In this document: positions 16,151 to 24,694 of the stretch, piece by piece
Position numbering within the stretch: position 1 is the stretch's first letter
Layout of the letters: each line of letters begins with the position of its first letter
Assembly: GCA_947500415.1 (NCBI GenBank)
Contig: CANMRT010000002.1
Span: 806,001 to 870,000, forward strand
Reading direction: 5' to 3'
Length of the DNA stretch: 64,000 nucleotides
From: an uncultured Roseicyclus sp.
Lineage (GTDB): Bacteria > Pseudomonadota > Alphaproteobacteria > Rhodobacterales > Rhodobacteraceae
Made by a program: the position numbers and the translations under genes
Notes under the pieces: model-generated
Told to the model about the DNA's origin: nothing
Seen by the model: only the letters and a program-made list of their open reading frames with translations
The model's database searches: none

Positions 16151-16177
16151 TGGTCAAGTGGTCATACCATTTGACCA
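16151..16177. promoter_or_regulatory. Nested FadR/GntR operator
   Basis: An 11-bp core TGGTcatACCA (16159-16169) fits the TGGT-N3-ACCA pattern of FadR-subfamily GntR regulators. It sits exactly between the arms of a wider inverted repeat, TGGTCAA (16151-16157) and TTGACCA (16171-16177), all centred on base 16164. It ends 16 bases before the regulator's ATG, as expected for autoregulation. Confidence 0.75.
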
Positions 16178-16193
16178 ATTCCGGAGGGGTCCC

Positions 16194-16961
16194 ATGCCAT
16201 TCCAGCGCATCGAAGCCGAAAAACTCTCGCAATCCGTGGTCAAGCAGATCGAGAAACTCGTTCTGCGCGGCATCCTGCGGCCCGGTGACCGGCTGCCGTC
16301 GGAGAGGGAGTTGAGCGAGCGACTTGGCGTCTCGCGCCCATCATTGCGGGAGGCAGTGGCAGAGCTACAATCGCGCGGGCTTCTGGCGACGCGGGCCGGG
16401 GCGGGTATCTATGTGGCCGACGTTCTGGGCTCTGCCTTTTCGCCGGCGTTGATCGAACTCCTTGGCTCCCACGATGATGCGATTTTCGACTACATCGCCT
16501 TTCGCCAAGACCTTGAAGGGATCGCAGCAGAGCGGGCGGCGCTGCAAGGCTCAGACACCGACCTGAAGGTGATCGATACGATCTTGCAGAAGATGGAGGT
16601 GGCCCACCGCAAACGAAATCCGTCCGACGAGGCGGAACTGGATGCGGAGTTTCATCTGGCCATTATCGAGGCGAGCCACAACGTGATCCTGCTGCACATG
16701 ATGCGCGCCAGTTTTGATTTGTTGCGGCAAGGTGTGTTCTACAACCGCCAGCAGATGTTCAAGAACCGCACGACACGAGACATGTTGCTGGATCAGCACC
16801 GCGCCATAAACGCGGGTATTCAGGCGCGCGATCCGGCGGCGGCAAAGGCCGCTGTGGTCGCGCATCTGGATTATGTGACCGAGGAATTGTCTTCGTTGAA
16901 GTCATCGGAGAAGAACGAAGAAGTGGCCCGATTGCGTTACGCGCAGGAGCGCGAGCGCTAG
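16194..16961 (+). CDS. FadR-subfamily GntR transcriptional regulator (FCD domain)
   Basis: 255 residues from ATG 16194, which has GGAGGGG five bases upstream; an upstream GTG would lie inside the operator and is rejected. The winged helix-turn-helix covers about 10-75 (GDRLPSERELSERLGVSRPS), the FCD ligand-binding domain about 95-235, with acidic/His residues that bind metal in this group (DAEFHLAIIEASHN, DQHRAINAGI). It is similar to PdhR/LldR-type regulators of carboxylate use. It converges on the enolase-superfamily gene, its probable target together with the dehydrogenase. Confidence 0.88.
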   Translation: MPFQRIEAEKLSQSVVKQIEKLVLRGILRPGDRLPSERELSERLGVSRPSLREAVAELQSRGLLATRAGAGIYVADVLGSAFSPALIELLGSHDDAIFDYIAFRQDLEGIAAERAALQGSDTDLKVIDTILQKMEVAHRKRNPSDEAELDAEFHLAIIEASHNVILLHMMRASFDLLRQGVFYNRQQMFKNRTTRDMLLDQHRAINAGIQARDPAAAKAAVVAHLDYVTEELSSLKSSEKNEEVARLRYAQERER

Positions 16962-16983
16962 GCCACACGTAATTGTGCGTTTT

Positions 16984-18204
16984 TTAGTCCACCGACCCAC
17001 CCGCAAAGGCATTGCCGTTTTGCCAATCACAGGGCGCATCCTGCATCTCTAGGTGCAGCCGGTCGCCGGTGTAGAGATTGGCACGGGCCAGATCGTCGTT
17101 CAGCTCGATGCCCAGGCCGGGGGCTTCTGGGGCCGAGACAAACCCGTTCTCCACCTTGGGCCGCCCGGTGACGAGGGCGTCGTGGAACGGCGTTTCAATC
17201 GCTTCGACCATCAGAAGGTTGGTGCAGCTGACGCCCAGATGGACATTGGCCGCCCATTCGACGGGGCCCGCGTAGAGGTGCGGGGCCAGCTGCGCGCCAG
17301 CGGCCTCGGCAAGCGTAGCGATTTTCTTGCCCTCCCAAATGCCGCCCGCCCGGCCCAGGGCCGGTTGCAGGATCCGCGCGCCATAGCGCAGGGCGAGAGC
17401 GAATTCGCCTTTGGTCGTAAGACGTTCGCCGGTGGCCACGGGGATTGACGTGCGCGCCGCAACTTCGGCTAGGCATGGCAGATTATCGGGTGGGATCGGC
17501 TCTTCGAACCAGAGCGGATCGTAGGGTTCGATGGCTTTGGCCAAACGGATCGCACCGCTGGGGATGAATTGGCCGTGCGTGCCGAAAAGTAGGTCGGCGC
17601 GCGTGCCCACGGCGGCGCGGATCGCGGCACAGAAACGGGCGGAAAGGTCGATGTCCGACAGCGCGGGCATATGGCCACCGCGCATGGTGTAGGGGCCAGC
17701 AGGGTCGAATTTGACCGCGGTCCAGCCTTCGTCGGCGCGGTTTGCGGCAGCCTCGGCAGCGGCGTCGGGATCGATCCAGAAGCTTTGCGGGTCGTGATGC
17801 GGTTCGGGATAGAGGTAAGTGTAGGCGCGCAGGCGGTCATTCATACGCCCGCCAAGAAGCGCCCAGACTGGGCGATCGCGGGCTTTGCCGAGGATGTCCC
17901 AGCAGGCCATCTCAAGCCCAGAGAAGGCACCGAAGACGGTTGGATCGGGCCGCTGGGTGAAACCGGAGGAATGCGCGCGGCGGGACATTTTTTCAATGTC
18001 TTCAGGGCTTTCGCCATGCATGTGGCGGTGGAAGACGTCCGTAATGACGGCCTCCATCGCTTTCGGCCCGACGCCTGCGGCATAGACCTCCCCCAGGCCA
18101 GTTATCCCGCAGGCCGTGGTGACGCGCACGATCAGCCAGTAGCGCCCACCCCAGCCGGGGGGCGGTGGGGCGATGGCAAAGATTTCTAGGCTGTCGAGTT
18201 TCAT
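16984..18204 (-). CDS. Mandelate racemase/muconate lactonising enzyme family protein (acid-sugar dehydratase-like)
   Basis: 406 residues. An N-terminal capping domain (about 1-120) is followed by the enolase-superfamily barrel. Visible active-site segments are WTAVKFDPAGP (catalytic Lys region), LWFEEPIPPDN (second metal Glu), VATGERLTTKGEF (third metal Glu region) and QLAPHLYAGPVEWAAN (catalytic His). At the usual first metal position (Asp in DFHGR of galactonate dehydratase) this protein reads GTHGQ. It probably acts on a sugar acid. It lies 85 bases downstream of a dehydrogenase gene on the same strand and converges on the FadR-type regulator. Confidence 0.82.
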   Translation of the reverse strand: MKLDSLEIFAIAPPPPGWGGRYWLIVRVTTACGITGLGEVYAAGVGPKAMEAVITDVFHRHMHGESPEDIEKMSRRAHSSGFTQRPDPTVFGAFSGLEMACWDILGKARDRPVWALLGGRMNDRLRAYTYLYPEPHHDPQSFWIDPDAAAEAAANRADEGWTAVKFDPAGPYTMRGGHMPALSDIDLSARFCAAIRAAVGTRADLLFGTHGQFIPSGAIRLAKAIEPYDPLWFEEPIPPDNLPCLAEVAARTSIPVATGERLTTKGEFALALRYGARILQPALGRAGGIWEGKKIATLAEAAGAQLAPHLYAGPVEWAANVHLGVSCTNLLMVEAIETPFHDALVTGRPKVENGFVSAPEAPGLGIELNDDLARANLYTGDRLHLEMQDAPCDWQNGNAFAGGSVD

Positions 18205-18289
18205 GGCGGGTGAACCCTTGGGGGCCAGCGCCCCAAACCCCCTAGCATTTTCAGGGCAAGGAGGGGCGCAGAGCCGTGGATGGGACGGA

Positions 18290-19375
18290 TCAGAACACGA
18301 TCACATTGCGCCGTGCCTGGCCAGAGTTGGTGTCGGCGATGGCCTCGTTGATCTGGTCGAAGGACCAGGTTTTGGAGACAAGCTCATCGAGTTTGAGACG
18401 GCCCTGGCTATGCAGGTCGACCATCCAGGGAATATCGCGTTTCAGCACAATTTCGCCGAGGTAAGAGCCGCGAATGCCCTGACCGGTGGCCGCGAAAATG
18501 ACCGGCTCATAGGGCGTGGTGTCACCGGTATGGGGCATACCCACGGCGTAGACAGTGCCGCGCGGCGCGATAAGGCGCAGAGCACTTTCATAGGCGGGGA
18601 TGGCACCGACGGAGACAAAGACATGGTCCGCGAGGTGGCCGCCGAGGAGCTTGTAGAGCGCCTTATGGGGTTTCGGTTCGGACGCCAGCAGGGTGTCGGT
18701 GGCGCCGAATTCTAGCGCGTCGGCAAGTTTCTTTTCCTCAAGGTCCATCGCCACGATCCGGGCGGCACCGGCGATGCGCGCGCCCTGGATGGCGTTCAGG
18801 CCAACGCCGCCTGCGCCGATCACCACCACCTTGTCGCCGGGACGCACCTTCGCGGTGTTGATGGCCGCGCCCACACCCGTGGGCACGCCGCAGGCCAGAA
18901 GGCAGGCAACCTCGGACCCAATATTGTCGCCAATGGGCGCGGTCTGGCTGGGGTCGACCACGACCTTTTCGGCAAAAGCGCCGCAGTTCATCGCCTTGGT
19001 GACTTCGCCGCCGTCTTGCGTGGTCAGCACGGGGGCTTCTGCGGTATTACCCGAGCAATACATTGGTTGCGCGGAGGCGCAGGACGCGCAGCCGCCGCAG
19101 GATTTCGCCAGCGTCACGATCACGCGGTCGCCCATGGCCACGCCGGTGACGCCGTCGCCCATCGCCGTCACACGGCCCGCCGCTTCATGGCCGTAGACCG
19201 CAGGCAACGATCCGCCCCACGCGCCTTCCATATAGGAGATGTCGGAATGGCAGATCGCCACCGCATCGAGGCTGACTTCGATCTCGCCTGGACCGGGATC
19301 GCGCAGGCGCAGGGTTTCGATTTTCAGTGGCTCGCCAAAGGCATGGCAGACAGCGGCGCGGATATTCTTGGGCAT
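18290..19375 (-). CDS. Zn-dependent alcohol dehydrogenase (MDR family, class III-like)
   Basis: 361 residues from ATG 19375; the longer open frame upstream overlaps the divergent pcaD region and lacks support. Zinc ligands are visible: CHSDISYMEG (Cys), GHEAAG (His/Glu) and the structural-zinc cluster CGGCASCASAQPMYC. The Rossmann motif VVIGAGGVGLNAIQGA near 185 binds NAD(P). It oxidises an alcohol or the reverse in the cytosol. It lies upstream of the enolase-superfamily gene on the same strand, so the two may degrade one compound. Confidence 0.87.
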   Translation of the reverse strand: MPKNIRAAVCHAFGEPLKIETLRLRDPGPGEIEVSLDAVAICHSDISYMEGAWGGSLPAVYGHEAAGRVTAMGDGVTGVAMGDRVIVTLAKSCGGCASCASAQPMYCSGNTAEAPVLTTQDGGEVTKAMNCGAFAEKVVVDPSQTAPIGDNIGSEVACLLACGVPTGVGAAINTAKVRPGDKVVVIGAGGVGLNAIQGARIAGAARIVAMDLEEKKLADALEFGATDTLLASEPKPHKALYKLLGGHLADHVFVSVGAIPAYESALRLIAPRGTVYAVGMPHTGDTTPYEPVIFAATGQGIRGSYLGEIVLKRDIPWMVDLHSQGRLKLDELVSKTWSFDQINEAIADTNSGQARRNVIVF

Positions 19376-19521
19376 GGCCCCCTCCCCGGTTTTTCGTGAC
19401 TTAACCATTGCGCGGGCAGCTGATGCAAGCGGGCCGGAACGCGTCACGCGAGGAGCATTTCGCGACCTTGGCCAGACGGGAGGGGCTTGCACCGGGCGGG
19501 CGGTTGGGCAGAAGTGGGGCC

Positions 19522-20313
19522 ATGGATATGCTGAGTTTTGATGATGTGAGCCTGCATGTGCAGGTTGAGGGGCCCGAAGATGGCCCGCCCGTGGTCTTTG
19601 CGAACTCGCTGGGGACGGATTTTCGGCTGTGGGATGGCGTCGTCGCCGCGCTGCCGCCGGGCCTGCGTGTGATCCGCTATGACAAACGCGGCCATGGGCT
19701 GTCGACCTGTCCACCCGCGCCCTACGGCATGGGGGCTCTGGTGCGCGATGCGGAGCGGGTTATGGACGCGCTGGCAGTGCGCGATGCGGTTTTTGTGGGC
19801 CTCTCGATTGGCGGGATGATCGCGCAGGGGCTCGCGGCGAAGCGGCTGGATCTGGTGCGCGCGGTGGTGTTGTCGAACACCGGCGCCAAAATCGGCACGC
19901 GGGAGATGTGGGAGGATCGCATCGCGATGCTGCGGGCGGATGGTTTGCCCGCGATGGCCGACGCGATCATGGAGCGCTGGTTTGCGCCCGAGTTCCGGGG
20001 CTCGGAGGCCGTGACCCCGTGGCGGCGCATGGTCGAGACCTGCCCTGAGGAGGGCTACGCGGGATGTTGCGCGGCGATTGCGGGCAGCGATTTCTATACG
20101 ACAACAGCCGCGCTGCGTTTGCCGGCGCTGGTGATTGCGGGCGACCGTGACGGGGCGACGCCACCCGATCTGGTTCGGGAATTGGTGGATTTGATCCCGG
20201 GCGCGCGGTTTGAGTTGATGCATGGTGTGGGACATTTGCCATGTGCGGAGAAGCCTGCGGAATATGCGGCGCTGCTGACCAGTTTTCTGAGCGATATCGG
20301 GCATTTGCCATGA
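19522..20313 (+). CDS. pcaD: 3-oxoadipate enol-lactonase
   Basis: 263 residues (MDMLSFDDV start; ATG 19528 is an alternative). It has an alpha/beta hydrolase fold with nucleophile elbow GLSIGG, YDKRGHGLS, and C-terminal acid/His in IAGDRDGATPPD and GVGHLPCAEKP. It hydrolyses beta-ketoadipate enol-lactone in the protocatechuate branch of the beta-ketoadipate pathway. It overlaps pcaB by 4 bases (ATGA). The assignment rests on the pair with pcaB as well as on sequence. Confidence 0.86.
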   Translation: MDMLSFDDVSLHVQVEGPEDGPPVVFANSLGTDFRLWDGVVAALPPGLRVIRYDKRGHGLSTCPPAPYGMGALVRDAERVMDALAVRDAVFVGLSIGGMIAQGLAAKRLDLVRAVVLSNTGAKIGTREMWEDRIAMLRADGLPAMADAIMERWFAPEFRGSEAVTPWRRMVETCPEEGYAGCCAAIAGSDFYTTTAALRLPALVIAGDRDGATPPDLVRELVDLIPGARFELMHGVGHLPCAEKPAEYAALLTSFLSDIGHLP

Positions 20314-21614
20314 GCGTTGCGATCTTCGATAGCCCGATGCATCGGCATCTGTTTGGCGATGCAGAGATCGGGCGCCTGTTCAGCGACACGGCTGAAGTGC
20401 GCGCGATGATGCTGGTTCTTGGCACGCTCGCCAAGGTGCAGGGCGAGGCAGGCGTGATCCCGAAAGTGTCGGGCGCGTTCCTGCACCGCGCGGCAATGGA
20501 GGTGCAGATTGATCCCGAAGGTCTTGGCGGCGCGAATGGGGTTATAATTCCCGCGCTGGTCACGGCCTTTCGCAAGGCGCTGGATGCACCGGAACATGGG
20601 CAATATTTGCATTGGGGCGCGACCAGTCAGGACATTCAGGACACCGGTTTGATGCTACGGATGCGGCAGGTGTTGAGTCTGATTGAAGAGCGGCTGAAAG
20701 TAGCGTTGGGGCATCTGGCGGATATGGCGGAGGCCGAGGCCGACACGTCACAGGTCGCGCGGACCTATGGACAGGCGGCGGTGCCGTCGAGTTTTGGTGC
20801 GCAGGTGGCGAGTTGGGGTTGGCCTGTGCTGCGGCTTCTGGAGCGTTTGGACGGGGTGCGGGCGCAGGCTTTGGCGGTGTCGTTGAGTGGGGCTGCGGGC
20901 ACGTCGAGCCAGTTGGGGGAAGATCCAGCGGCGTTGCGCGAGGCACTGGCGGAGGCCTTGGGGTTGAGCGATCCGGGGGCAAGTTGGCACAGCGAACGGA
21001 GCCGGATTGTGGAGCTTGCACAGTGGCTTGACAGCCTTTGTTCATGTTGCGGAAAGGTCGGAACGGATATTCTAGTCGGCGCACGCTCGGACGTTGAGGA
21101 GTTGCGGTTGGAGGGGGCTGGAGGCTCCTCAACCATGCCGCAGAAGCAGAACCCGGTTGGGCCGTCGGTGATGGTTGCCTTGGCGCGGTTCGCCCCAGCT
21201 CAGACAAGCATCCTTTCCGCACCCCACACGGAGGCACGCGATGGAGCGGCTTGGTTTGCAGAGTGGATGGCATTGCCCCAGCTGGCCATGGCTGCGGCGC
21301 GATCTGCGGCTTTGATGGGTGAGACATTGCAGGCGCTTTCGCCGGATCGGGCGGCGATGGCGGCAAGGATGGAGGCTGGCCACGGCGCGCTTCATGCGGA
21401 GGCGCTTTCTTTTGCGCTGGCAGGAAAATTGGGGCGCGCGGAGGCGCAGTCGGAGGTCAAACGGCTGGCGCGGGAGGCAGCGGCGACCGGCACGTCCCTA
21501 CCTGCGCTAGTCGCCGCGGCGCATCCCGATGTGGCCCTGCCGGATCTATCCGACCTCGGCCAAGCGCCAAACGAAGCCCGCGCGTTTGCGAAGGCGGCCC
21601 GCGCGGTCCTGTGA
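20310..21614 (+). CDS. pcaB: 3-carboxy-cis,cis-muconate cycloisomerase
   Basis: 434 residues from ATG 20310, which overlaps the pcaD stop. It belongs to the fumarase/aspartase superfamily; the signature loop GGSSTMPQKQNPV is at about residue 270, HWGATSQDIQDTG at about 100, and RTYGQAAVPSSFGAQVASW at about 150. It converts 3-carboxymuconate to 4-carboxymuconolactone. The protocatechuate dioxygenase (pcaGH) and decarboxylase (pcaC) genes are not in this window. Confidence 0.93.
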   Translation: MSVAIFDSPMHRHLFGDAEIGRLFSDTAEVRAMMLVLGTLAKVQGEAGVIPKVSGAFLHRAAMEVQIDPEGLGGANGVIIPALVTAFRKALDAPEHGQYLHWGATSQDIQDTGLMLRMRQVLSLIEERLKVALGHLADMAEAEADTSQVARTYGQAAVPSSFGAQVASWGWPVLRLLERLDGVRAQALAVSLSGAAGTSSQLGEDPAALREALAEALGLSDPGASWHSERSRIVELAQWLDSLCSCCGKVGTDILVGARSDVEELRLEGAGGSSTMPQKQNPVGPSVMVALARFAPAQTSILSAPHTEARDGAAWFAEWMALPQLAMAAARSAALMGETLQALSPDRAAMAARMEAGHGALHAEALSFALAGKLGRAEAQSEVKRLAREAAATGTSLPALVAAAHPDVALPDLSDLGQAPNEARAFAKAARAVL

Positions 21615-21636
21615 ACGAGCCACTTGTTGTCAGGCG

Positions 21637-21658
21637 TGTGTCAATCTAGATTGACACA
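21637..21658. promoter_or_regulatory. Perfect 22-bp palindrome upstream of the MFS pump gene
   Basis: TGTGTCAATCT is followed directly by its exact reverse complement AGATTGACACA. It lies 17 bases before the pump's ATG and 23 bases after the pcaB stop. A perfect dyad of this size in front of an efflux gene is typical of a MarR- or TetR-type repressor site; the arm TTGACA also looks like a -35 element. No such regulator gene is adjacent. Confidence 0.75.
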
Positions 21659-21675
21659 ACCTAAGCGAGACCCCG

Positions 21676-22893
21676 ATGCGCCTGCCCACCGTTTTCATCC
21701 TGATCACCGTGACCATCGACGCGATGGGCATCGGACTTATCCTGCCGGTCATGCCCGACCTGATCGCCGATGTGCGCGGCGGAAATCTGGCGCAGGCCGC
21801 GGCCTGGGGCGGGGCATTGTCGTTTGCCTACGCGGTGATGCAATTCCTTTGCGCGCCGGCACTCGGCAACCTGTCGGACCGCTTCGGCAGACGCCCGATT
21901 CTGCTAATTTCAATGGCGGTTCTGGCTCTCGACTACGTGGTGATGAGCCTCGCCTCCACGATCTGGCTCCTGCTGATTGGCCGCATTGTCGCGGGCATCG
22001 CGGCGGGCACACACGCGACGGGGTTGGCGTATATGGCCGACATCTCCCCACCCGAAAAGCGGTCACAGAACTTCGGTCTGATTTCCGCAGGGTTCGGTGT
22101 TGGCTTCATCCTTGGCCCCCTGATGGGCGGCCTTCTGGGCGACCTGGACCCACGCGCGCCCTTTGTGGCTGCCGCCTGCCTTGCGGCAGCGAACTTCGCT
22201 TTCGGCTATTTCGTCCTGCCTGAAAGCCTGCCGAAAGAACGCCGCCGCCCGTTCCAACTGCTGCGTGCCAATCCCATCGGCGGGCTGATCATGATCGGCA
22301 AATTGCCCGGCGTGGTCACCCTGCTGGCCGTGATGCTGGCCTATCAGACGGCCAACTTCGTCTATCCCGCGATCTGGGCCTATTTCACGCAAGCCGCCTT
22401 TGGGTGGAGCACTGGGCTGGTCGGGTTTTCACTGGCGGTCTACGGCGTCTCGATGGCCTTCGTGCAGGGCGGGCTGATCCGCCCCGTTCTCGCCCGCTTG
22501 GGGGAGACGCGCGCCGTCTACTACGGGCTGATCCTCAACACCGTCTGCCTTGTGGCATATGGCGTCGCGGGCGAGCCATGGATGATCTGGGTGCTGATCC
22601 CGATCTCGGCTTGCGGCGCACTTGTGGCCCCGGCGATGCAGGGCGTGATGAGCCGGGCAGCAGGCGCCGACCAGCAAGGCGAGTTACAGGGCGTGCTCGC
22701 GTCCATCTCATCGCTGTCGATGATCCTGAGCCCGGTGATGATGACGCAGGCGTTCTTCTGGTTCACCCGCGACGGGGCGGATCCATACCTGCCGGGCGCG
22801 CCGTTCCTGTTGGCCGCGATCCTGATGGCCCTGGCCTTTGCGATCTTCGCGGCGACGCAACGGGGGTCTGCGCCCGCGAAGGATCCGGCCTAA
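21676..22893 (+). CDS. MFS transporter, tetracycline-efflux (TetA/DHA1)-like
   Basis: 405 residues, about 12 membrane segments. The first helix and loop carry TIDAMGIGLILPVMPDL, and motif A reads GNLSDRFGRRPILL, as in the drug:proton antiporter family. Helix 5 has FGVGFILGPLMGGLLGDL. It exports a drug-like or aromatic compound from the cytoplasm. It is probably transcribed on its own under the palindrome at 21637. Its final bases overlap the convergent dehydratase gene by 4. Tetracycline specificity is not implied. Confidence 0.88.
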   Translation: MRLPTVFILITVTIDAMGIGLILPVMPDLIADVRGGNLAQAAAWGGALSFAYAVMQFLCAPALGNLSDRFGRRPILLISMAVLALDYVVMSLASTIWLLLIGRIVAGIAAGTHATGLAYMADISPPEKRSQNFGLISAGFGVGFILGPLMGGLLGDLDPRAPFVAAACLAAANFAFGYFVLPESLPKERRRPFQLLRANPIGGLIMIGKLPGVVTLLAVMLAYQTANFVYPAIWAYFTQAAFGWSTGLVGFSLAVYGVSMAFVQGGLIRPVLARLGETRAVYYGLILNTVCLVAYGVAGEPWMIWVLIPISACGALVAPAMQGVMSRAAGADQQGELQGVLASISSLSMILSPVMMTQAFFWFTRDGADPYLPGAPFLLAAILMALAFAIFAATQRGSAPAKDPA

Positions 22894-23864
22894 CCCTCCG
22901 CCATGATCCGCGCGTAGAGGTCGGGGTCGACGTTACCGCCCGAAAGCGTGGCAATCACCGGCCCATCGGCCAGCTCTTTGCCGTGGAACAAGACCGCCGC
23001 CAGAGCCACCGCCCCGCCCGGCTCCACCACCAGCTTCAAGCGGGAGGCCGCATGGCGCATCGCTGCTTTCGCCTCCTCATCCGTTACCACAAGGCCTGGC
23101 CCGCAATGGGCGGCCATGATTGGGAAGGTGATGTTCCCCGGCGCACGCGTTATGATGGCGTCACACAGGCCGACCTCTGGGCCGTTGTTTTGCTCGATTC
23201 CGCCGGAGCGCAGGGAGCGTGCGACATCGTCGAACCCTTCAGGCTCCACCGGGCGCACGACCGTTCCCGGCGCGTGGGTGGCCAGCGCCGTGGCGATGCC
23301 CCCGGTCAGGCCACCCCCACCACAGCAGGTCAGCACAGTGGCCTCGGTCACGCCCGCCTCGGCCGCTTGCTCCGCAATCTCTAAGCCGCAGGTGCCCTGC
23401 CCGGCGATCACCATCGGCTCATCATAGGGCTTCACCAGCGTCAGCCCGCGTTCAACGCGCAGGGCTTCCCCCATCTCTTCGCGGCTTTCGCCACCCGCGC
23501 GGTCATAGAGCACAACCTCCGCCCCCATCGCGCGCGTGTTTTCGATTTTCAGCGCAGGCGCATCGGCGGGCATCAGGATTGTGGCGGGGACCCCGTGCAG
23601 TTTCGCAGCCCAGGCCACACCCTGCGCGTGGTTGCCGGACGAGAAGGCCAATACACCTTGTTTCCGGGTCGCTTCATCCATGGCCGACAAGGCGGACCAC
23701 CCGCCGCGGAACTTGAACGAGCCGGTGTGCTGCAAAACTTCGGCTTTGAGGAACACTTGCCGTCCAGCGATCTCATCAAGGAACGGCGAGGACAAAAGCG
23801 GCGTCCTGCGCACAACGCCTTTGGCGCGGTCTGCCGCCGCTTCGATATCTGCAACAGTGATCAT
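22890..23864 (-). CDS. PLP-dependent threonine/serine dehydratase-like enzyme
   Basis: 324 residues. The PLP lysine lies in HTGSFKFRGG (about residue 51); SSGNHAQGVAWAA binds the substrate carboxylate, and CCGGGGLTGG binds the cofactor phosphate. The fold-type II family includes catabolic threonine/serine dehydratases, hydroxyaspartate dehydratases and serine racemase; there is no ACT regulatory domain, so it is not the biosynthetic IlvA type. Its start overlaps the stop of the upstream hydrolase gene (ATGA), forming a three-gene operon with the dehalogenase. Confidence 0.85.
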   Translation of the reverse strand: MITVADIEAAADRAKGVVRRTPLLSSPFLDEIAGRQVFLKAEVLQHTGSFKFRGGWSALSAMDEATRKQGVLAFSSGNHAQGVAWAAKLHGVPATILMPADAPALKIENTRAMGAEVVLYDRAGGESREEMGEALRVERGLTLVKPYDEPMVIAGQGTCGLEIAEQAAEAGVTEATVLTCCGGGGLTGGIATALATHAPGTVVRPVEPEGFDDVARSLRSGGIEQNNGPEVGLCDAIITRAPGNITFPIMAAHCGPGLVVTDEEAKAAMRHAASRLKLVVEPGGAVALAAVLFHGKELADGPVIATLSGGNVDPDLYARIMAEG

Positions 23865-24694
23865 TCAGCCTGCTCCACAACACTATCAATCACCGCCCTT
23901 GAACCCGGTTCATCAAGGAACGGAACATGCCCTCGGTCACCCAATTCGACGAAGGCCATATCGGGCCTACGCCGCCGCATCTCTGCCGCTGTTTCCGCCG
24001 ACAGGATGTTGGATTGCGCGCCCCGGATCAGGCCAAGGGGCAAGCCGTTCAGCGCATCGAACAGCGGCCAAAGGTCAGGCGCCACGAAATCCGGCGCGAA
24101 GGCCGGGGCCACCGCGTCGCGTAGTTTGGGATCGTAGCGCAAGTGCAGCGCGCCGCCATCCTCCCGCCAGATGCGGCGCACGAAGGCCTCCCATGTGGTG
24201 GCCGGCACGTTGCGGAAGATGCCATCGTAAACCGTCGGCATCGCCGCTGCGGCCTCGGCCAGCGAGGAGAAGGCAGGCGGTTTGCCGATGTAGTCCATGA
24301 TAACAGAGAGGCCTTCGCCCATGATGTCCGGCCCGATGTCGTTGAAGATCACACCGGACAGCCGGTCCCGCGCCATGACCGCTAGCATCAGCGCGACAAG
24401 ACCGCCGCGTGAGGTGCCTAGAATGCAGGCTTTCTCAATGCCCAGATGATCGAGCAGGGCGACCACATCCTGGGCTTCGTGAGGCGGCGAATAGGTCGCA
24501 TAGTCCGTGTGATCCGAGGCGCCGCGTCCACGGAAATCCATACGGATGACCCGCGCGCGGGTGGCGTAGTGCTCCAGCACCGGCTCGAAATCGTCCATGT
24601 TGCGCGTCAGCCCGGGAAGGCACAGCAAAGGCACGCCCTGCCCCTGATCGTCATAGGCTAGCCGGACACCATCGGCTGCGGTCACGAAATCCAT
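23861..24694 (-). CDS. Alpha/beta hydrolase
   Basis: 277 residues from ATG 24694; a GTG three bases upstream is possible. The segments are LCLPGLTRNMDDF (oxyanion hole region), FRGRGASDHTDYATY, the nucleophile elbow GTSRGGLVAL and a C-terminal GDRGHVPFLDEP with the catalytic His. Substrate unknown. Its start overlaps the stop of the upstream dehalogenase gene by one base (TGATG) and its stop overlaps the downstream dehydratase start, so all three are coupled. Confidence 0.83.
   Translation of the reverse strand: MDFVTAADGVRLAYDDQGQGVPLLCLPGLTRNMDDFEPVLEHYATRARVIRMDFRGRGASDHTDYATYSPPHEAQDVVALLDHLGIEKACILGTSRGGLVALMLAVMARDRLSGVIFNDIGPDIMGEGLSVIMDYIGKPPAFSSLAEAAAAMPTVYDGIFRNVPATTWEAFVRRIWREDGGALHLRYDPKLRDAVAPAFAPDFVAPDLWPLFDALNGLPLGLIRGAQSNILSAETAAEMRRRRPDMAFVELGDRGHVPFLDEPGSRAVIDSVVEQAE

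Noticed and set aside
16158-16193. Upstream GTG start for the FadR-type regulator
   Set aside because: It lies inside the operator and the ATG at 16194 has a strong GGAGGGG site.
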